DNA from: Bacillota bacterium
Lineage (GTDB): Bacteria > Bacillota > Clostridia > Lachnospirales > Cellulosilyticaceae
Reading direction: 5' to 3'
Assembly: GCA_023410675.1 (NCBI GenBank)
Contig: JAEYPM010000038.1
Coordinates: forward strand, 1 to 64,000
DNA: 64,000 nucleotides
Part shown: piece after piece, positions 27,604 through 36,915 of the stretch
Layout of the letters: the number at the start of each line of letters is the position of its first letter
How positions within the stretch are numbered: position 1 is the first letter of the stretch
The notes under the pieces: model-generated
Database searches by the model: none
What the model was told of the DNA's origin: nothing
What the model saw: only the letters and a program-made list of their open reading frames with translations
Translations under genes and position numbers: made by a program

Positions 27604-27717
27604 AGTTTAAAAATTATATGTTTCTATGTTGAATTTATTTATAGGCCTATCAACATAGTCACATCTTATATAGAAGTTTATTGTATGAGTTTTTATATTA
27701 TTAAGGAGGAAAATGGG

Positions 27718-28746
27718 ATGATTATAGTACTAAAACGTAACGCTGAAGAGAGAGACATATTAAGTTTTGTTAGTCAAATTAAGGGAAGTCATGATATAGA
27801 AGTCGAAAAAATTAAGGGAAGTGATTGTACTGTGCTAGGACTTATTGGGGATACATCTTCACTATCTACAGAGCAATTTGAGACAGAATATATTGTGCAC
27901 AAGGTTATGAGAGTAAGAGAGCCTTTTAAGAAGGCAAATAGAGCCTTCCATCCAGAAGATACTATTCTTAACATAAAGAATAGAAAAATCGGCGGAGGAG
28001 ATATAACGATTATTGCAGGACCTTGCTCAGTTGAAAGCGAGGACCAGATTGTTTCTATAGCTGGGGAAGTAAAGGCAGCAGGAGCTAGCTTTTTAAGGGG
28101 AGGAGCCTATAAGCCAAGAACTTCACCTTATGCCTTCCAAGGCTTAGAAGAGGACGGACTTGAGCTTTTAAAAATAGCTAGAGAAAAAACAGGGCTTCCT
28201 ATTGTAACAGAGATTATGTATCCTCAGACTATTGAAAAGTTTGTAGAAGATGTTGATATTATCCAAGTTGGAGCAAGAAATATGCAAAACTTTGCACTTC
28301 TTAAGGAACTTGGAAAAACTAATAAGCCAATACTCCTAAAAAGAGGATTATCTTCTACCATTGAGGAATGGATTATGGCAGCAGAGTATATTATGGCAGG
28401 AGGAAATAAAGAAGTCATCTTATGTGAAAGAGGTATTAGGACTTTTGAAAGCTATACGAGAAACACATTAGATTTATCAGCAATCCCTGCTATTAAAAAA
28501 CTCAGTCATTTGCCGATTATAGTAGACCCAAGTCATGCTACTGGGCTAGCTTATATGGTAGATACAATGTGTATGGCAGCTATTGCAGCAGGAGCGGATG
28601 GTGTTATCGTGGAAGTGCATAATAACCCGGCAAAAGCACTATGTGATGGACCACAATCTATCACACCAAAAGACTTTGGGAAATTAGTGAATAAACTAGA
28701 GAAATATGCAGCTATAGCAGATAGAAAGATAAGCAGAGGAAACTAG
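27718..28746 (+). CDS. aroF: 3-deoxy-7-phosphoheptulonate (DAHP) synthase
   Basis: 342 residues, the Thermotoga/Bacillus-type DAHP synthase: an N-terminal ferredoxin-like regulatory domain (1-68) joined to the KDO8P/DAHP synthase barrel. It condenses phosphoenolpyruvate with erythrose 4-phosphate, the first shikimate step. Signatures: IIAGPCSVES (about 98-108), RGGAYKPRTSPYAFQG (127-142), LKRGLSST, ILCERGIR and VDPSHATG. AAGGAGG (27703-27709) is 8 bases before the ATG at 27718; the in-frame extension further upstream runs into the terminator and is not used. It is followed 2 bases later by pheA. Confidence 0.93.
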   Translation: MIIVLKRNAEERDILSFVSQIKGSHDIEVEKIKGSDCTVLGLIGDTSSLSTEQFETEYIVHKVMRVREPFKKANRAFHPEDTILNIKNRKIGGGDITIIAGPCSVESEDQIVSIAGEVKAAGASFLRGGAYKPRTSPYAFQGLEEDGLELLKIAREKTGLPIVTEIMYPQTIEKFVEDVDIIQVGARNMQNFALLKELGKTNKPILLKRGLSSTIEEWIMAAEYIMAGGNKEVILCERGIRTFESYTRNTLDLSAIPAIKKLSHLPIIVDPSHATGLAYMVDTMCMAAIAAGADGVIVEVHNNPAKALCDGPQSITPKDFGKLVNKLEKYAAIADRKISRGN

Positions 28747-28748
28747 AG

Positions 28749-29591
28749 ATGAAACAAGATGGAATTGTTGGCTATGGAGGCACATTAGGAAGTTATAGCG
28801 AGGAAGCAGCAACCAGTTATTTTGAAAATAAAAATGTGATTCTTAAAAACTATGAAATGTTTGAAGATGTATTTGAAGCAATCAAAAACAAAGAGATCGA
28901 TTATGGTGTTTTACCAATAGAAAATTCAAGTACAGGAGAGGTGCTAGAGAATTATGACCTTATTAAGAAGTATGGGCTTTATATAGTAGGAGAGCAAACG
29001 ATTAAAGTAGAGCACCATCTTCTCGGTCTACATGGAAGTACTCTAGAGGGGCTCAAGGAAGTTTATTCTCATCCTCAAGGGCTGGCCCAATGTAAAGAAT
29101 TTTTAAAAGAAAACCCTCATATTATTAAAAAACCATATGTTAATACTGCTTTAGCAGCACAATATATAGCTGAAACCAAGGATTTGACAAAAGGCTGTAT
29201 TGCTAGCGAAAGAGCAGCTATGCATTTTGGCCTTGATATCCTAAAGCATCATATTAATTTTAATACCAACAATTTTACAAGGTTTGTGATCATTTCTAGA
29301 AATTTAGAAATAGGCGAAGGGGCAGATAAATTGAGTATTGTTTTTACAACACCCCATGAAAGTGGCTCTTTATATCATGCTCTTGCCTATTTTGCATTAG
29401 GAAATATTAATCTTCTTAAAATATATTCAAGACCGATGCAAGAAAAAACATGGCATTATTATTTCTTTGTAGATTTAGAGGGAAATATGAAGGAACGGAA
29501 TGTAGAGCTTGCGTTAGAACAAGTGAAAGAGAAAAGCGAATATTTTAAGGTGATTGGCAATTATAAATCAGATAATCTAAAAATGCAATAA
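28749..29591 (+). CDS. pheA: Prephenate dehydratase
   Basis: 280 residues, a free-standing dehydratase without chorismate mutase. It converts prephenate to phenylpyruvate, the step committing to phenylalanine. The catalytic domain (1-180) has GTLGSYSEEAA, LPIENSSTGEV and the NFTRFVII motif with the catalytic TRF near 178. A C-terminal ACT domain (about 195-275) carries GSLYHAL and IYSRPMQ, which correspond to the Phe-binding GALV and ESRP motifs, so feedback by Phe is likely though the motif is altered. It lies in an operon with aroF. No aminotransferase gene is adjacent. Confidence 0.93.
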   Translation: MKQDGIVGYGGTLGSYSEEAATSYFENKNVILKNYEMFEDVFEAIKNKEIDYGVLPIENSSTGEVLENYDLIKKYGLYIVGEQTIKVEHHLLGLHGSTLEGLKEVYSHPQGLAQCKEFLKENPHIIKKPYVNTALAAQYIAETKDLTKGCIASERAAMHFGLDILKHHINFNTNNFTRFVIISRNLEIGEGADKLSIVFTTPHESGSLYHALAYFALGNINLLKIYSRPMQEKTWHYYFFVDLEGNMKERNVELALEQVKEKSEYFKVIGNYKSDNLKMQ

Positions 29592-29673
29592 GCCTTTTTG
29601 TTCTAGTTAAATTCTACAGGACATATAAATAATATAGAACTATAGAATGAGGACAAATAAGGAGGATAGGCGA

Positions 29674-31686
29674 GTGAGTACCTTAATATGTTTAGAAGAA
29701 AATTTACATGGATATGCTAGGAGAGATCAGAAACTTACAGGGCACATAATAATATCTCTACCAGGACTTTTACGTTGTTATGTTCAAAATTTAGATAAAA
29801 AGGATAATACCAATTACGCACTCTATCTATTTAGTCAAAGCAGGAATCAGGCAATAAGAGTTGGGAACTTTAATGGAGATGATTATAATAGAGAAAAAGT
29901 ATGGACAATCAATGTGAGAAATGTATTAGATAGCGGCGTTAAAGCAAATGAAATAGATGCAGCAGGTATTGTTGAGGAAGGAGAAGACCTTAAAAATACA
30001 CATGTCGTGCTAATTGGCTATCAAAGAAATAAGTACAGCATAAGTTCAATACTTGAACAAGCATTACCTTTTTCTAAAAACATTTTTTCTAAAGACACAC
30101 GAACTTATCATAATAATACGACAGAAACTATACCTAATACTAGAGTTCCAAGTACAATTACTAATACTATAGGAACTATGCCTAACCCAAGTGTTCCAAG
30201 TGCAACGAGTAGTACGACAGAAACTATGCCTAACCCAAGTATCCCAAGTACAATGGGTACGCCAGTTAATTCAACTATGCCAAGCACTGCAGGTGCTGCA
30301 GGCACAACGAGTACGCCAGCTAGTTCAACTATGCCTAGTACGACAGGTACTTCAGGTACTATACCTAATCCAAGTGTTCCTAGTACACAGAGTACGCCAA
30401 GTATTTCAAACACCACGAGCACACAAGGAACAGGGACCACTACAGGGACCCCAATTACTCCAAGTACAATGGGTACGCCAGTTAATTCAACTATGCCAAG
30501 CACTACAGGTACAATGGGTATACCAAATATCCCAAGTCCAACAGGTACTCCAGGTACAATGGGTATCCCAAGTACACAACAATCCAATATTGGAATGATA
30601 GAAGAAGGTATAGGACTTACTGAGGAAGGTATAGGGATTACGGAAGAAGGTATAGGGATTACGGAAGAGGGTATAGGGCTTACAGAAGAAGGTATAGGTA
30701 TGCAAGAAACTGAGCTTGGGAAAATAGAATCTTCCAGTGGCAACAGTGGAATAAATAATATCACAGGTGAAAACAGTAATACTACAGGGCAACCAAGTAA
30801 CACTACAGGGCAACCAAGTAATGCTACAGGTGCAACAGGTAATACAACACGTATATCCAGTGAAAATGTACCTCCGTGGATAAGAAATTCACAAAGCATC
30901 TTTGGTGAGCTGTTTGCAGCGAATACAGTAGACTCAAAAAAAGAAGAACAAGTTGAAAGGTTGATCAATGATAGTATGGCAGAAAAGAGCCTTTCGGAGT
31001 TTGTTGAGGACATAAAAAAGGAACTTATGAAGATACTCAAAGAAGATGAGCAAGATCGAACCCATCACACCTATGGACAGGAGATCCAAAAGGCAAATCC
31101 AAAGCTAAATCCAAAGCTAAAAGAAGTAAAGACGCAACAAGATAACCTATATGTACAAGAAGACTATAATGAACAGACAGAAGAAGAAGCAAATTACCTT
31201 AGAGAAATAGAAAGAAAGCTTAAAGATATTCAAGATCGATTAAAAAGTACAGATATATGTAGTGATACTAAAGAAAACAACCTTGATAACCACATAGAAG
31301 GGTTAGAGATAGTAAATAGAGACATACAAGATCCTGATCATACGAAGATTGAGGAAATTTATAAAAACGCACAAAAAGTAAGTCCCTTTAAAAATAAAGC
31401 AATGAATATTTCATGGGCAAAAATCGCATTATCAGAGCTTATATCCCTTCCAAAACTAAGTTATGAATGGTGCACGCAACCTTTTATTACATTTTCTTAT
31501 TATAAATATAATCACCTCCTTTTAGGAAGAGACAATAACCTCACGCAGTACTATGTAGGTATTCCTGATATTTATCATCCAGATAGACAATATATATTAT
31601 CATCTGAGAGGGTAGATAAATTTGTGTGTTGTGAGAATAAAGAGCCACAAATAGGAGAATATGGCTACTGGCTTATAAGGTTATAA
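29674..31686 (+). CDS. Repeat-rich clostridial protein of unknown function
   Basis: 670 residues from a GTG at 29674 with AAGGAGG (29659-29665) 8 bases upstream. An N-terminal globular part (1-130; GHIIISLPGLLRCYVQNL, then a NYALYLFSQS... beta pattern) is followed by a long Thr/Pro/Ser/Gly linker (about 140-305). Five TEEGIG[IL] heptads come next (about 309-343), then a second Thr/Asn/Gly linker, a charged helical region (430-560) and a conserved-looking C-terminus (about 580-670; LLGRDNNLTQYYVGIPDIYH, GYWLIRL). The ends recall DUF6128/DUF7922-type proteins of Lachnospiraceae, from memory only. No signal peptide, so it is probably cytosolic or spore-associated; function unknown. Confidence 0.65.
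   Translation: MSTLICLEENLHGYARRDQKLTGHIIISLPGLLRCYVQNLDKKDNTNYALYLFSQSRNQAIRVGNFNGDDYNREKVWTINVRNVLDSGVKANEIDAAGIVEEGEDLKNTHVVLIGYQRNKYSISSILEQALPFSKNIFSKDTRTYHNNTTETIPNTRVPSTITNTIGTMPNPSVPSATSSTTETMPNPSIPSTMGTPVNSTMPSTAGAAGTTSTPASSTMPSTTGTSGTIPNPSVPSTQSTPSISNTTSTQGTGTTTGTPITPSTMGTPVNSTMPSTTGTMGIPNIPSPTGTPGTMGIPSTQQSNIGMIEEGIGLTEEGIGITEEGIGITEEGIGLTEEGIGMQETELGKIESSSGNSGINNITGENSNTTGQPSNTTGQPSNATGATGNTTRISSENVPPWIRNSQSIFGELFAANTVDSKKEEQVERLINDSMAEKSLSEFVEDIKKELMKILKEDEQDRTHHTYGQEIQKANPKLNPKLKEVKTQQDNLYVQEDYNEQTEEEANYLREIERKLKDIQDRLKSTDICSDTKENNLDNHIEGLEIVNRDIQDPDHTKIEEIYKNAQKVSPFKNKAMNISWAKIALSELISLPKLSYEWCTQPFITFSYYKYNHLLLGRDNNLTQYYVGIPDIYHPDRQYILSSERVDKFVCCENKEPQIGEYGYWLIRL
30598..30705 (+). 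repeat. Five 21-bp in-frame tandem repeats
   Basis: The unit GAAGGTATAGGGATTACGGA and variants repeat every 21 bases, encoding EEGIGIT/EEGIGLT heptads. Third-position differences show some age. Length variation between strains is expected. Confidence 0.8.
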
Positions 31687-31728
31687 CAACTTAAAGGATT
31701 AAATGACAATTAAATAGGGGAAACTAGA

Positions 31729-31786
31729 GGAGAGATGCAACTCATATCATTAGGACATAGAGTATGAATCTCTCCTTATACGTTTT
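31729..31786 (+). terminator. Hairpin, probable terminator
   Basis: GGAGAGAT pairs with ATCTCTCC (8 bp) around an inner ACTC/GAGT stem; TTATACGTTTT follows, so the T-tract is weak. Confidence 0.45.
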
Positions 31787-31800
31787 ATACAAAAACATGT

Positions 31801-31829
31801 TTGAAAAATTCTTCCAAAAGCCTTATAAT
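31801..31829 (+). promoter_or_regulatory. Sigma-A promoter of the LCP gene
   Basis: TTGAAA, a 17-base spacer, then TATAAT, 84 bases before the LCP start codon. Confidence 0.75.
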
Positions 31830-31912
31830 TAAGAGTAAAAATAGTCTAAATTAAATATAATAGTGAACATTTAATAGCTAAGAAACAGTGGTTTGGGAGA
31901 GGATGAAAATCA

Positions 31913-33217
31913 ATGAATAAGAATTTTTTGATGGAGCGATGGATGAAAATTGGTGGGATTACCCTAGCTGTTTGCTTGGTGCTTTTTGGTGCAGGTTTTC
32001 TAGGATTTAAATTATCTAACATAGGTAAAAATAATGTTTCAAATGATCCAGTTGCTACAGGGAGCACGAAAAAATCAAAAAATGATAAGCAAGAAGAAGA
32101 AGTTTTTACGCAAAACATTGCAGTATTTGGTGTGGATAAAGATGAAATGCTAACCGATGTAATACTCGTAGTACATCTAGATAGCTCTTCTCATAAGATA
32201 AAAGCATTATCTGTTCCAAGGGATACAAAGGTTAAATGGGATATAGGATTGCAACAAAAGCTAAAAGAAGTCAAACCAGATTTTGAACCCAGTAGTTCAA
32301 CATGGATAACAAAGATTAATGAAGTAGCAGCCACAGGTGGGACAAGAAATAGCACGATTGAAAACAATATTAAAACATTAACAATATATCAACTTGAAAG
32401 AATGCTAGGAGAACAAATAGACAATTATGTGATTGTTAATTTAGATGGATTCAAAAAGATTGTTGATGCTATTGATGGTGTGGAGGTTGATGTGCCTCAA
32501 AGAATGTATTATACGGACAACAGTCAAGGATTGTACATTGATTTACAGCCAGGGCTACAAAATCTTGATGGAGAACATGCAGAGATGCTTGTTAGGTATA
32601 GAAGGTATTTAAATGGAGATGTGGACCGAATCAAAGTACAGCAGCTATTCTTAAAGGCATTAGCTAAAAAAATTATGAGCCCTCAGATCATAACCAAAAT
32701 CCCTAAATTTTTACCTGTGATGTTTGAAACAGTAAAAACGGATATCAATATAATGGATATACCTAAGTACTATAGTTATTTAGATAATCTCAATATGGAG
32801 AATATTAGTTTTTATAGTTTGCCTGGTGTAGGAGCTATGGAGAATGGATTATCTTATTTTTTTGTTGATGAGAATGCACTAAAACAAGTTCTTGGTGAAG
32901 TATTCTATGATCGATTACCACTAGAAGAAGAAATACAGATTACAATGCCAAACATTTCTGAGTCTCAACCTGAAACAGAAGAAACATTACCAGAAACAGA
33001 TGAAACATTACCAGGGTCAGAAGAAGACTTGCCAGAGACAGGAGAAACCTTACCGGATACAGGTGAAACATTACCAAGGACAGAAGAAACATTACCAGAA
33101 ACAGGAGAGACCCCGCCAGAAACAGGAGAGACCTTACCAGAAACAGAAGATTCTTGGCCTGAAACAGTTATTCCTTGGCCTGAAACACATGATACTTGGC
33201 CACAAGAAGAGAATTGA
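31913..33217 (+). CDS. LytR-CpsA-Psr (LCP) family cell wall polymer ligase
   Basis: 434 residues. A membrane helix at about 13-33 is followed by an LCP domain (about 60-280) with [18 protein letters not shown] (catalytic-type Arg and Asp), [17 protein letters not shown] and the [18 protein letters not shown] pyrophosphate-binding arginines. LCP enzymes attach wall teichoic acids or other anionic glycopolymers to peptidoglycan from polyprenyl-phosphate carriers, outside the membrane. The tail (about 343-434) is a Glu/Thr/Pro heptad repeat of the ETLPETG type ending in Trp-Pro-Glu-Thr units, probably a wall-spanning spacer. Confidence 0.9.
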   Translation: MNKNFLMERWMKIGGITLAVCLVLFGAGFLGFKLSNIGKNNVSNDPVATGSTKKSKNDKQEEEVFTQNIAVFGVDKDEMLTDVILVVHLDSSSHKIKALSVPRDTKVKWDIGLQQKLKEVKPDFEPSSSTWITKINEVAATGGTRNSTIENNIKTLTIYQLERMLGEQIDNYVIVNLDGFKKIVDAIDGVEVDVPQRMYYTDNSQGLYIDLQPGLQNLDGEHAEMLVRYRRYLNGDVDRIKVQQLFLKALAKKIMSPQIITKIPKFLPVMFETVKTDINIMDIPKYYSYLDNLNMENISFYSLPGVGAMENGLSYFFVDENALKQVLGEVFYDRLPLEEEIQITMPNISESQPETEETLPETDETLPGSEEDLPETGETLPDTGETLPRTEETLPETGETPPETGETLPETEDSWPETVIPWPETHDTWPQEEN

Positions 33218-33268
33218 CCAATAGAGAAAATAAAAACAAATGGCAGAAATTTTTGAGAGGAAATGAAT

Positions 33269-33910
33269 ATGCGTCTTAGAAGAGATAGAAGAGCACCTGA
33301 ATATTTAGAAAAACATGAAAGAGTTATTTTAGATCCCAAGTTATATAAAGGAAGGTGGCAAGAGCTTTTTAATAATAATAACCCAATACACGTAGAGTTT
33401 GGATGTGGCAAGGGAGGATTTATAATAGAACTTGCAAAGCGCAATCCAGAAATCAACTATATAGCTATTGAAAGAGCAGAAACAGTGGTATATAAGGCTT
33501 GTAAAAAGTTTACTGCTGAAGATACGCAAAACTTATACTTTTTATATTTTGATGTAAGTGCATGTGAAGATATTTTTGCGGCTCGAGAAATAAGCAGAAT
33601 CTATCTCAATTTTTCTGATCCATGGCCCAAAAAAAGAGCGGCAAAGCGAAGATTAACACACAGAGATTATTTAAAAAAGTATCAAACAATATTATGTGAT
33701 CATGGAGAAATTCATTTTAAAACAGATAATAAAGGACTTTTTGCCTTTTCAATTGAAGAGTTTTCGGCGGAGCATTGGTGTGTTAAAAATGTTACCTTAG
33801 ATCTTCATAAGAGTGATATAGAAGATAATATTATGACAGAGTATGAAACAAAGTTTTCTGAAATGGGTATTACGATTAATCGGCTAGAGGCTATCAAACC
33901 AACCAACTAA
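33269..33910 (+). CDS. trmB: tRNA (guanine-N7-)-methyltransferase TrmB
   Basis: 213 residues. The enzyme methylates G46 in the variable loop of tRNAs. Signatures: SAM-binding [15 protein letters not shown] (about 33-47) and the [15 protein letters not shown] motif (about 115-130) unique to the family. The ATG at 33269 is 8 bases after GAGAGG (33255-33260); the ATG at 33263 is too close. It lies 51 bases after the LCP gene and may be cotranscribed with it. Confidence 0.95.
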   Translation: MRLRRDRRAPEYLEKHERVILDPKLYKGRWQELFNNNNPIHVEFGCGKGGFIIELAKRNPEINYIAIERAETVVYKACKKFTAEDTQNLYFLYFDVSACEDIFAAREISRIYLNFSDPWPKKRAAKRRLTHRDYLKKYQTILCDHGEIHFKTDNKGLFAFSIEEFSAEHWCVKNVTLDLHKSDIEDNIMTEYETKFSEMGITINRLEAIKPTN

Positions 33911-33980
33911 CACAAACATTTTATTTCTTTCATATAATATTATATAATGCGTATAGTATAATGAAGGAATGATATTTGTT

Positions 33981-34175
33981 ATGAGAAATAATAGATTTCA
34001 AGATAAAATAAGAAGCTTTATGTATGAAAACTCTAGAAAAAAGGATTCAAGACCTTATTATAAAAAAGAACCTAATTTTTTCTCAGACGTCATCAGTGTA
34101 CTTGAAGAAATTGATGATTATATCGATGAAAAAATAAAAGAATTTGAATACAGTATGAAGCATAAAAAGAGATGA
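33981..34175 (+). CDS. Small hypothetical protein
   Basis: 64 residues, strongly charged: a basic N-terminal half (MRNNRFQDKIRSFMYENSRK) and an acidic then basic helix (VLEEIDDYIDEKIKEFEYSM...). The ATG at 33981 follows AAGGA by 12 bases; an in-frame ATG at 33969 abuts it. TATAAT-like boxes upstream (33940-33960) suggest its own promoter. No family recognised. Confidence 0.5.
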   Translation: MRNNRFQDKIRSFMYENSRKKDSRPYYKKEPNFFSDVISVLEEIDDYIDEKIKEFEYSMKHKKR

Positions 34176-34275
34176 TTAAGAATAATTTGTTATGATAGAC
34201 AAATACTAATGTAGAAATTAACAATATATTGGTATAAAATAGTGATTATAGATAAGTACAAAGGAGGATGCAATT

Positions 34276-34593
34276 ATGGCTTATAAATTTACAGACACAA
34301 ATTTTGAAGAAGAGGTACTTCGTTCAGATATTCCTGTTTTGGTGGATTTTTATGCAGACTGGTGTGGACCATGCAAAATGATGTCACCTGTTATTGATGA
34401 ACTCGCACAGGATTATGAAGGAAAAGTTAAAATAGGAAAATTAAATACAGATGAAAATAGAGTAATAGCTACGAAGTATGGTGTAATGAGTATACCAACT
34501 ATGATTTTATTAAAAAATGGTGAAGTAGTAGATACTGTAGTAGGCACTGCTGCAAAGTCACTATTAGAACAAAAAATTAATAATGTTCTATAG
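34276..34593 (+). CDS. trxA: Thioredoxin
   Basis: 105 residues, standard size. The redox centre DWCGPCKM (Cys about 31 and 34) and the cis-proline SIPTMILLKNGE are intact. It reduces disulfides in cytosolic proteins, including ribonucleotide reductase, with electrons from thioredoxin reductase, which is not in this window. AAGGAGG lies upstream. Monocistronic, with a shared terminator downstream. Confidence 0.95.
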   Translation: MAYKFTDTNFEEEVLRSDIPVLVDFYADWCGPCKMMSPVIDELAQDYEGKVKIGKLNTDENRVIATKYGVMSIPTMILLKNGEVVDTVVGTAAKSLLEQKINNVL

Positions 34594-34633
34594 CGTTCAC
34601 AGAATATAAGGGAACATTGAATCAGTCAATTAA

Positions 34634-34673
34634 AAAAATAGGTTTCTCATCAAAAGATAAGAAACCTATTTTT
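34634..34673. terminator. Bidirectional terminator between trxA and the AI-2E permease
   Basis: A perfect 14-bp stem, AAAAATAGGTTTCT with AGAAACCTATTTTT, has a 12-base loop. The A-run and T-run serve both converging genes. Confidence 0.88.
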
Positions 34674-34705
34674 ATTTATATGCATTTAATTGCTTTTCAT
34701 TATGT

Positions 34706-36001
34706 TTATTTCTTCTTGTTATTTCTAATTCTGGCTTTGATTTTTTTAATATCAGTGGATCCAGAGTTTAATAACTGTGTATATGGTGGCGGTGGCAGTG
34801 AAACATGATCTTCGGCAAGTACTGGCATCACGATCGCTTTTCTTTCAAGGCGTGCATCAATCCATTTATTAATATTAGATAAAATAACAGCAATCAGCGG
34901 GGAAATAAAGAACATACCTAAAGGACCCCAAAGTGCACCACCAACTATAATGCCTGAAATAATCCAGAAAGGACTGAGTCCTATAGAGTCTCCAAGTATT
35001 TTAGGCCCAAGAATAAGACCATCAAACTGCTGAATAATGAATATAGCAATACCTATTGCGACTGCAGGAGCTAAACCATCAAAAAGCGTGATGACAACAG
35101 CTGGGATAGCACCAATGAAAGGACCAAAATAAGGAATCATATTTGTAACCCCCACAATGAGTGCAAGGAGCAAAGCATAAGGGCTCTCTAAAATAGTAAA
35201 TACCACAAATGCAATAAATCCTATAATGGTTGAATCAATAAATTTGCCAACAAAAAAGCGAACGAAAAGCTCATGGCCTTCTTTGCTGAAGGAAATAATT
35301 TTATTAGCAAATGACTCTTGAAATACAGCATATATTAATCTCTTAGTTCCATTCATAAAGTATTCTTTTTGCTTTAAAGTATAGAAGGCGATAACAAAAC
35401 CGATTACAATACTAAAAATATAAGAGGTAACATTAATAGCATTAGCAATAAGATTTTTAACAAAAGGTGTTACAACTTCAATGCTAGTATAGGAATCAAA
35501 GTTAAGTATTTTATATATTTTTTCAGTATCTATGACATAAGGAAAATCTTTAGTATTTTCTATGATAATATTTTGTAGAGCCATGAGGCTTATTTGAATT
35601 TCTGATACATACTTAGGGATATTATTGACAATATCTTTTATATTGCTCAGGATTTGAGGAATTAAAAATTTTAAACAAATGACACAGGTTACAGCAACGC
35701 AAATATAAACGATAAATATAGCTGTAGTTCTTATTGATCTATAGTGTTTTACTTTGGTGGGCTTAAACCATTTAATAAGATTTCTTTCAAAAAAACACAT
35801 GATTGGATTCATAAGATAGGCAATAAGTAGCCCGTAAAATATAGGAGCTAAGACATTATTAACATTACTTATAAATTTTTTTATAAAAGGAATCATACTA
35901 TCAGAATTTGAAGATATTCGATAAAAAAATATGGATGCAACAATCACAGAAACAGTATATAAGGCAATACGTAGATATTGATTCTTAATCATTTTTTGCA
36001 T
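34706..36001 (-). CDS. AI-2E family transporter (PerM/YtvI superfamily)
   Basis: 431 residues with about eight membrane helices: pairs near 12-30 and 38-65, a helix at 85-110, and a cluster between 190 and 370. The conserved GxTNMIPYFGPFIGAIPA motif is at about 282-300 and DGLILGPKILGDSIGLSPFWII at about 325-346. Family members export small molecules or ions; AI-2 transport is shown only for a few, so the name gives no firm substrate. The C-terminus is a short basic cytosolic tail. AAGGAGCC precedes the start. A second family member lies at 55325. Confidence 0.85.
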   Translation of the reverse strand: MQKMIKNQYLRIALYTVSVIVASIFFYRISSNSDSMIPFIKKFISNVNNVLAPIFYGLLIAYLMNPIMCFFERNLIKWFKPTKVKHYRSIRTTAIFIVYICVAVTCVICLKFLIPQILSNIKDIVNNIPKYVSEIQISLMALQNIIIENTKDFPYVIDTEKIYKILNFDSYTSIEVVTPFVKNLIANAINVTSYIFSIVIGFVIAFYTLKQKEYFMNGTKRLIYAVFQESFANKIISFSKEGHELFVRFFVGKFIDSTIIGFIAFVVFTILESPYALLLALIVGVTNMIPYFGPFIGAIPAVVITLFDGLAPAVAIGIAIFIIQQFDGLILGPKILGDSIGLSPFWIISGIIVGGALWGPLGMFFISPLIAVILSNINKWIDARLERKAIVMPVLAEDHVSLPPPPYTQLLNSGSTDIKKIKARIRNNKKK

Positions 36002-36296
36002 TGAGTGGCTCCTTTTCCTTTGATTTTATAGTATTTATTGGATATGCATTTCAATATTTAAGTATACTTGATGAATTTGTTACCATACTTTATTTTAGCA
36101 TATTTTGTTAGAGTATATAATCTCAAGTTTTGATTATTTATATAACTTCCTTAAGAGAAACAATGTTACACACGACAATTAAGCCAAGTATTTGGCTTAT
36201 CAATTTATTTATTATATTATAATGGATAGAATGTTTAGAAATATAATTAATCTATTGTCTTAATTTGTTTCTAAATATAATAAACGATATAGTTCT
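36002..36296 (+). other. Intergenic region upstream of the stalk-domain pseudogene
   Basis: AT-rich. Several TATAAT-like hexamers (for example 36116-36121 and 36219-36224) occur without good -35 boxes. It has no signal-peptide coding sequence for the pseudogene that follows, confirming loss of that gene's 5' end. Confidence 0.35.
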
Positions 36297-36729
36297 ACAG
36301 ACATTAATGTTGAGATCAATGGGACAAGGGTTGCTTTTTCGAATCAAAAGCCAAAGGTGATATCAGGGACAACTTATGTACCTTTAAGAGGAGTATTTGC
36401 AGAATAAAATTTTAGTAGTTAACGAAAGTACAATGCTTCCATTACGAGAAGTAAGTACGCTTATAGGTACTAAGGTTGATTGGAACCCACAGACAAAGCT
36501 AATTATTATTACTCATGAGACGTCAAAAGAAATGCCATCAACTCCTAAGAACGAAGAAGCTGAGCATATAATGCTTGAACTTGCTCAAATTGTAGGAGAG
36601 TACAGACACTCTTATAACGATTTGATAGGCAAGTACATCAATTACCTAGGTCCTATTGATTACGAGATTATTAAAGAGCAAGTAACTGCTTATGAATTTG
36701 TTGGGCTTTACCAATATTTATTAAAGTAG
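36297..36729 (+). pseudogene. Stalk-domain (copper amine oxidase N-terminal-like) protein gene, deleted and frameshifted
   Basis: The first frame (TDINVEINGTRVAFSNQKPK then VISGTTYVPLRGVFAE, stop at 36405) corresponds to residues about 29-70 of the intact paralogs at 36916 and 39344. The next frame, from 36397, resumes at their LQNKIL...STMLPLREVSTL segment. About 47 codons are missing, and the junction TTTGCAGAA is where the two sequences resemble each other, so a small out-of-frame deletion is likely. The signal peptide is also lost. The 3' part keeps an open frame to 36729 with a diverged helical end, then a terminator like that of the 39344 copy. Confidence 0.75.
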
Positions 36730-36731
36730 AC

Positions 36732-36765
36732 AAGGCAGTACATGATTAAACATGTGCTGCTTTTT
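36732..36765 (+). terminator. Rho-independent terminator after the stalk-domain pseudogene
   Basis: GCAGTACATG pairs with CATGTGCTGC, with a 6-base loop and then TTTTT. It is similar in sequence to the one at 40325, so it duplicated with the gene. Confidence 0.8.
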
Positions 36766-36915
36766 GCATGTAACTCTATTGACAAGCTTTACAAGGTTTA
36801 ATAATATACTATCAAGAGACTATTAGAGATCTCTATTGTTTTACAATACCTTTTAAAAAGATACATGATGATCTTTTGTGCATGAATAAAAATGACTAAA
36901 GGGGAGAAAAACAAG

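Noticed and set aside
27603..27717. In-frame extension of the DAHP synthase start to 27586
   Set aside because: It would begin inside the terminator hairpin, lacks a ribosome site and adds 44 residues not found in the family; AAGGAGG supports the ATG at 27718.
27362..27717. T-box riboswitch ahead of the Phe operon
   Set aside because: No T-box consensus (AGGGTGGNACCGCG-type) is present; the leader peptide and competing stems explain the region better.
30598..30705. CRISPR-like short repeats
   Set aside because: Units are contiguous 21-mers in frame with the gene and have no spacers.
30108..31040. 310-codon open frame on the minus strand within the repeat-rich gene
   Set aside because: Its Val/Leu/Ile/Gly/Pro monotony mirrors the Thr/Pro/Ser/Gly-rich coding strand; no ribosome site.
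32990..33150. Several LPETG and LPDTG strings in the LCP protein tail, as in sortase signals
   Set aside because: No hydrophobic helix and basic tail follow them, and the protein is already anchored by an N-terminal helix; they arise from the heptad repeat.
33000..33224. 74-codon plus-strand frame in the LCP tail
   Set aside because: It is a frame-shifted reading of the heptad repeat, with no ribosome site.
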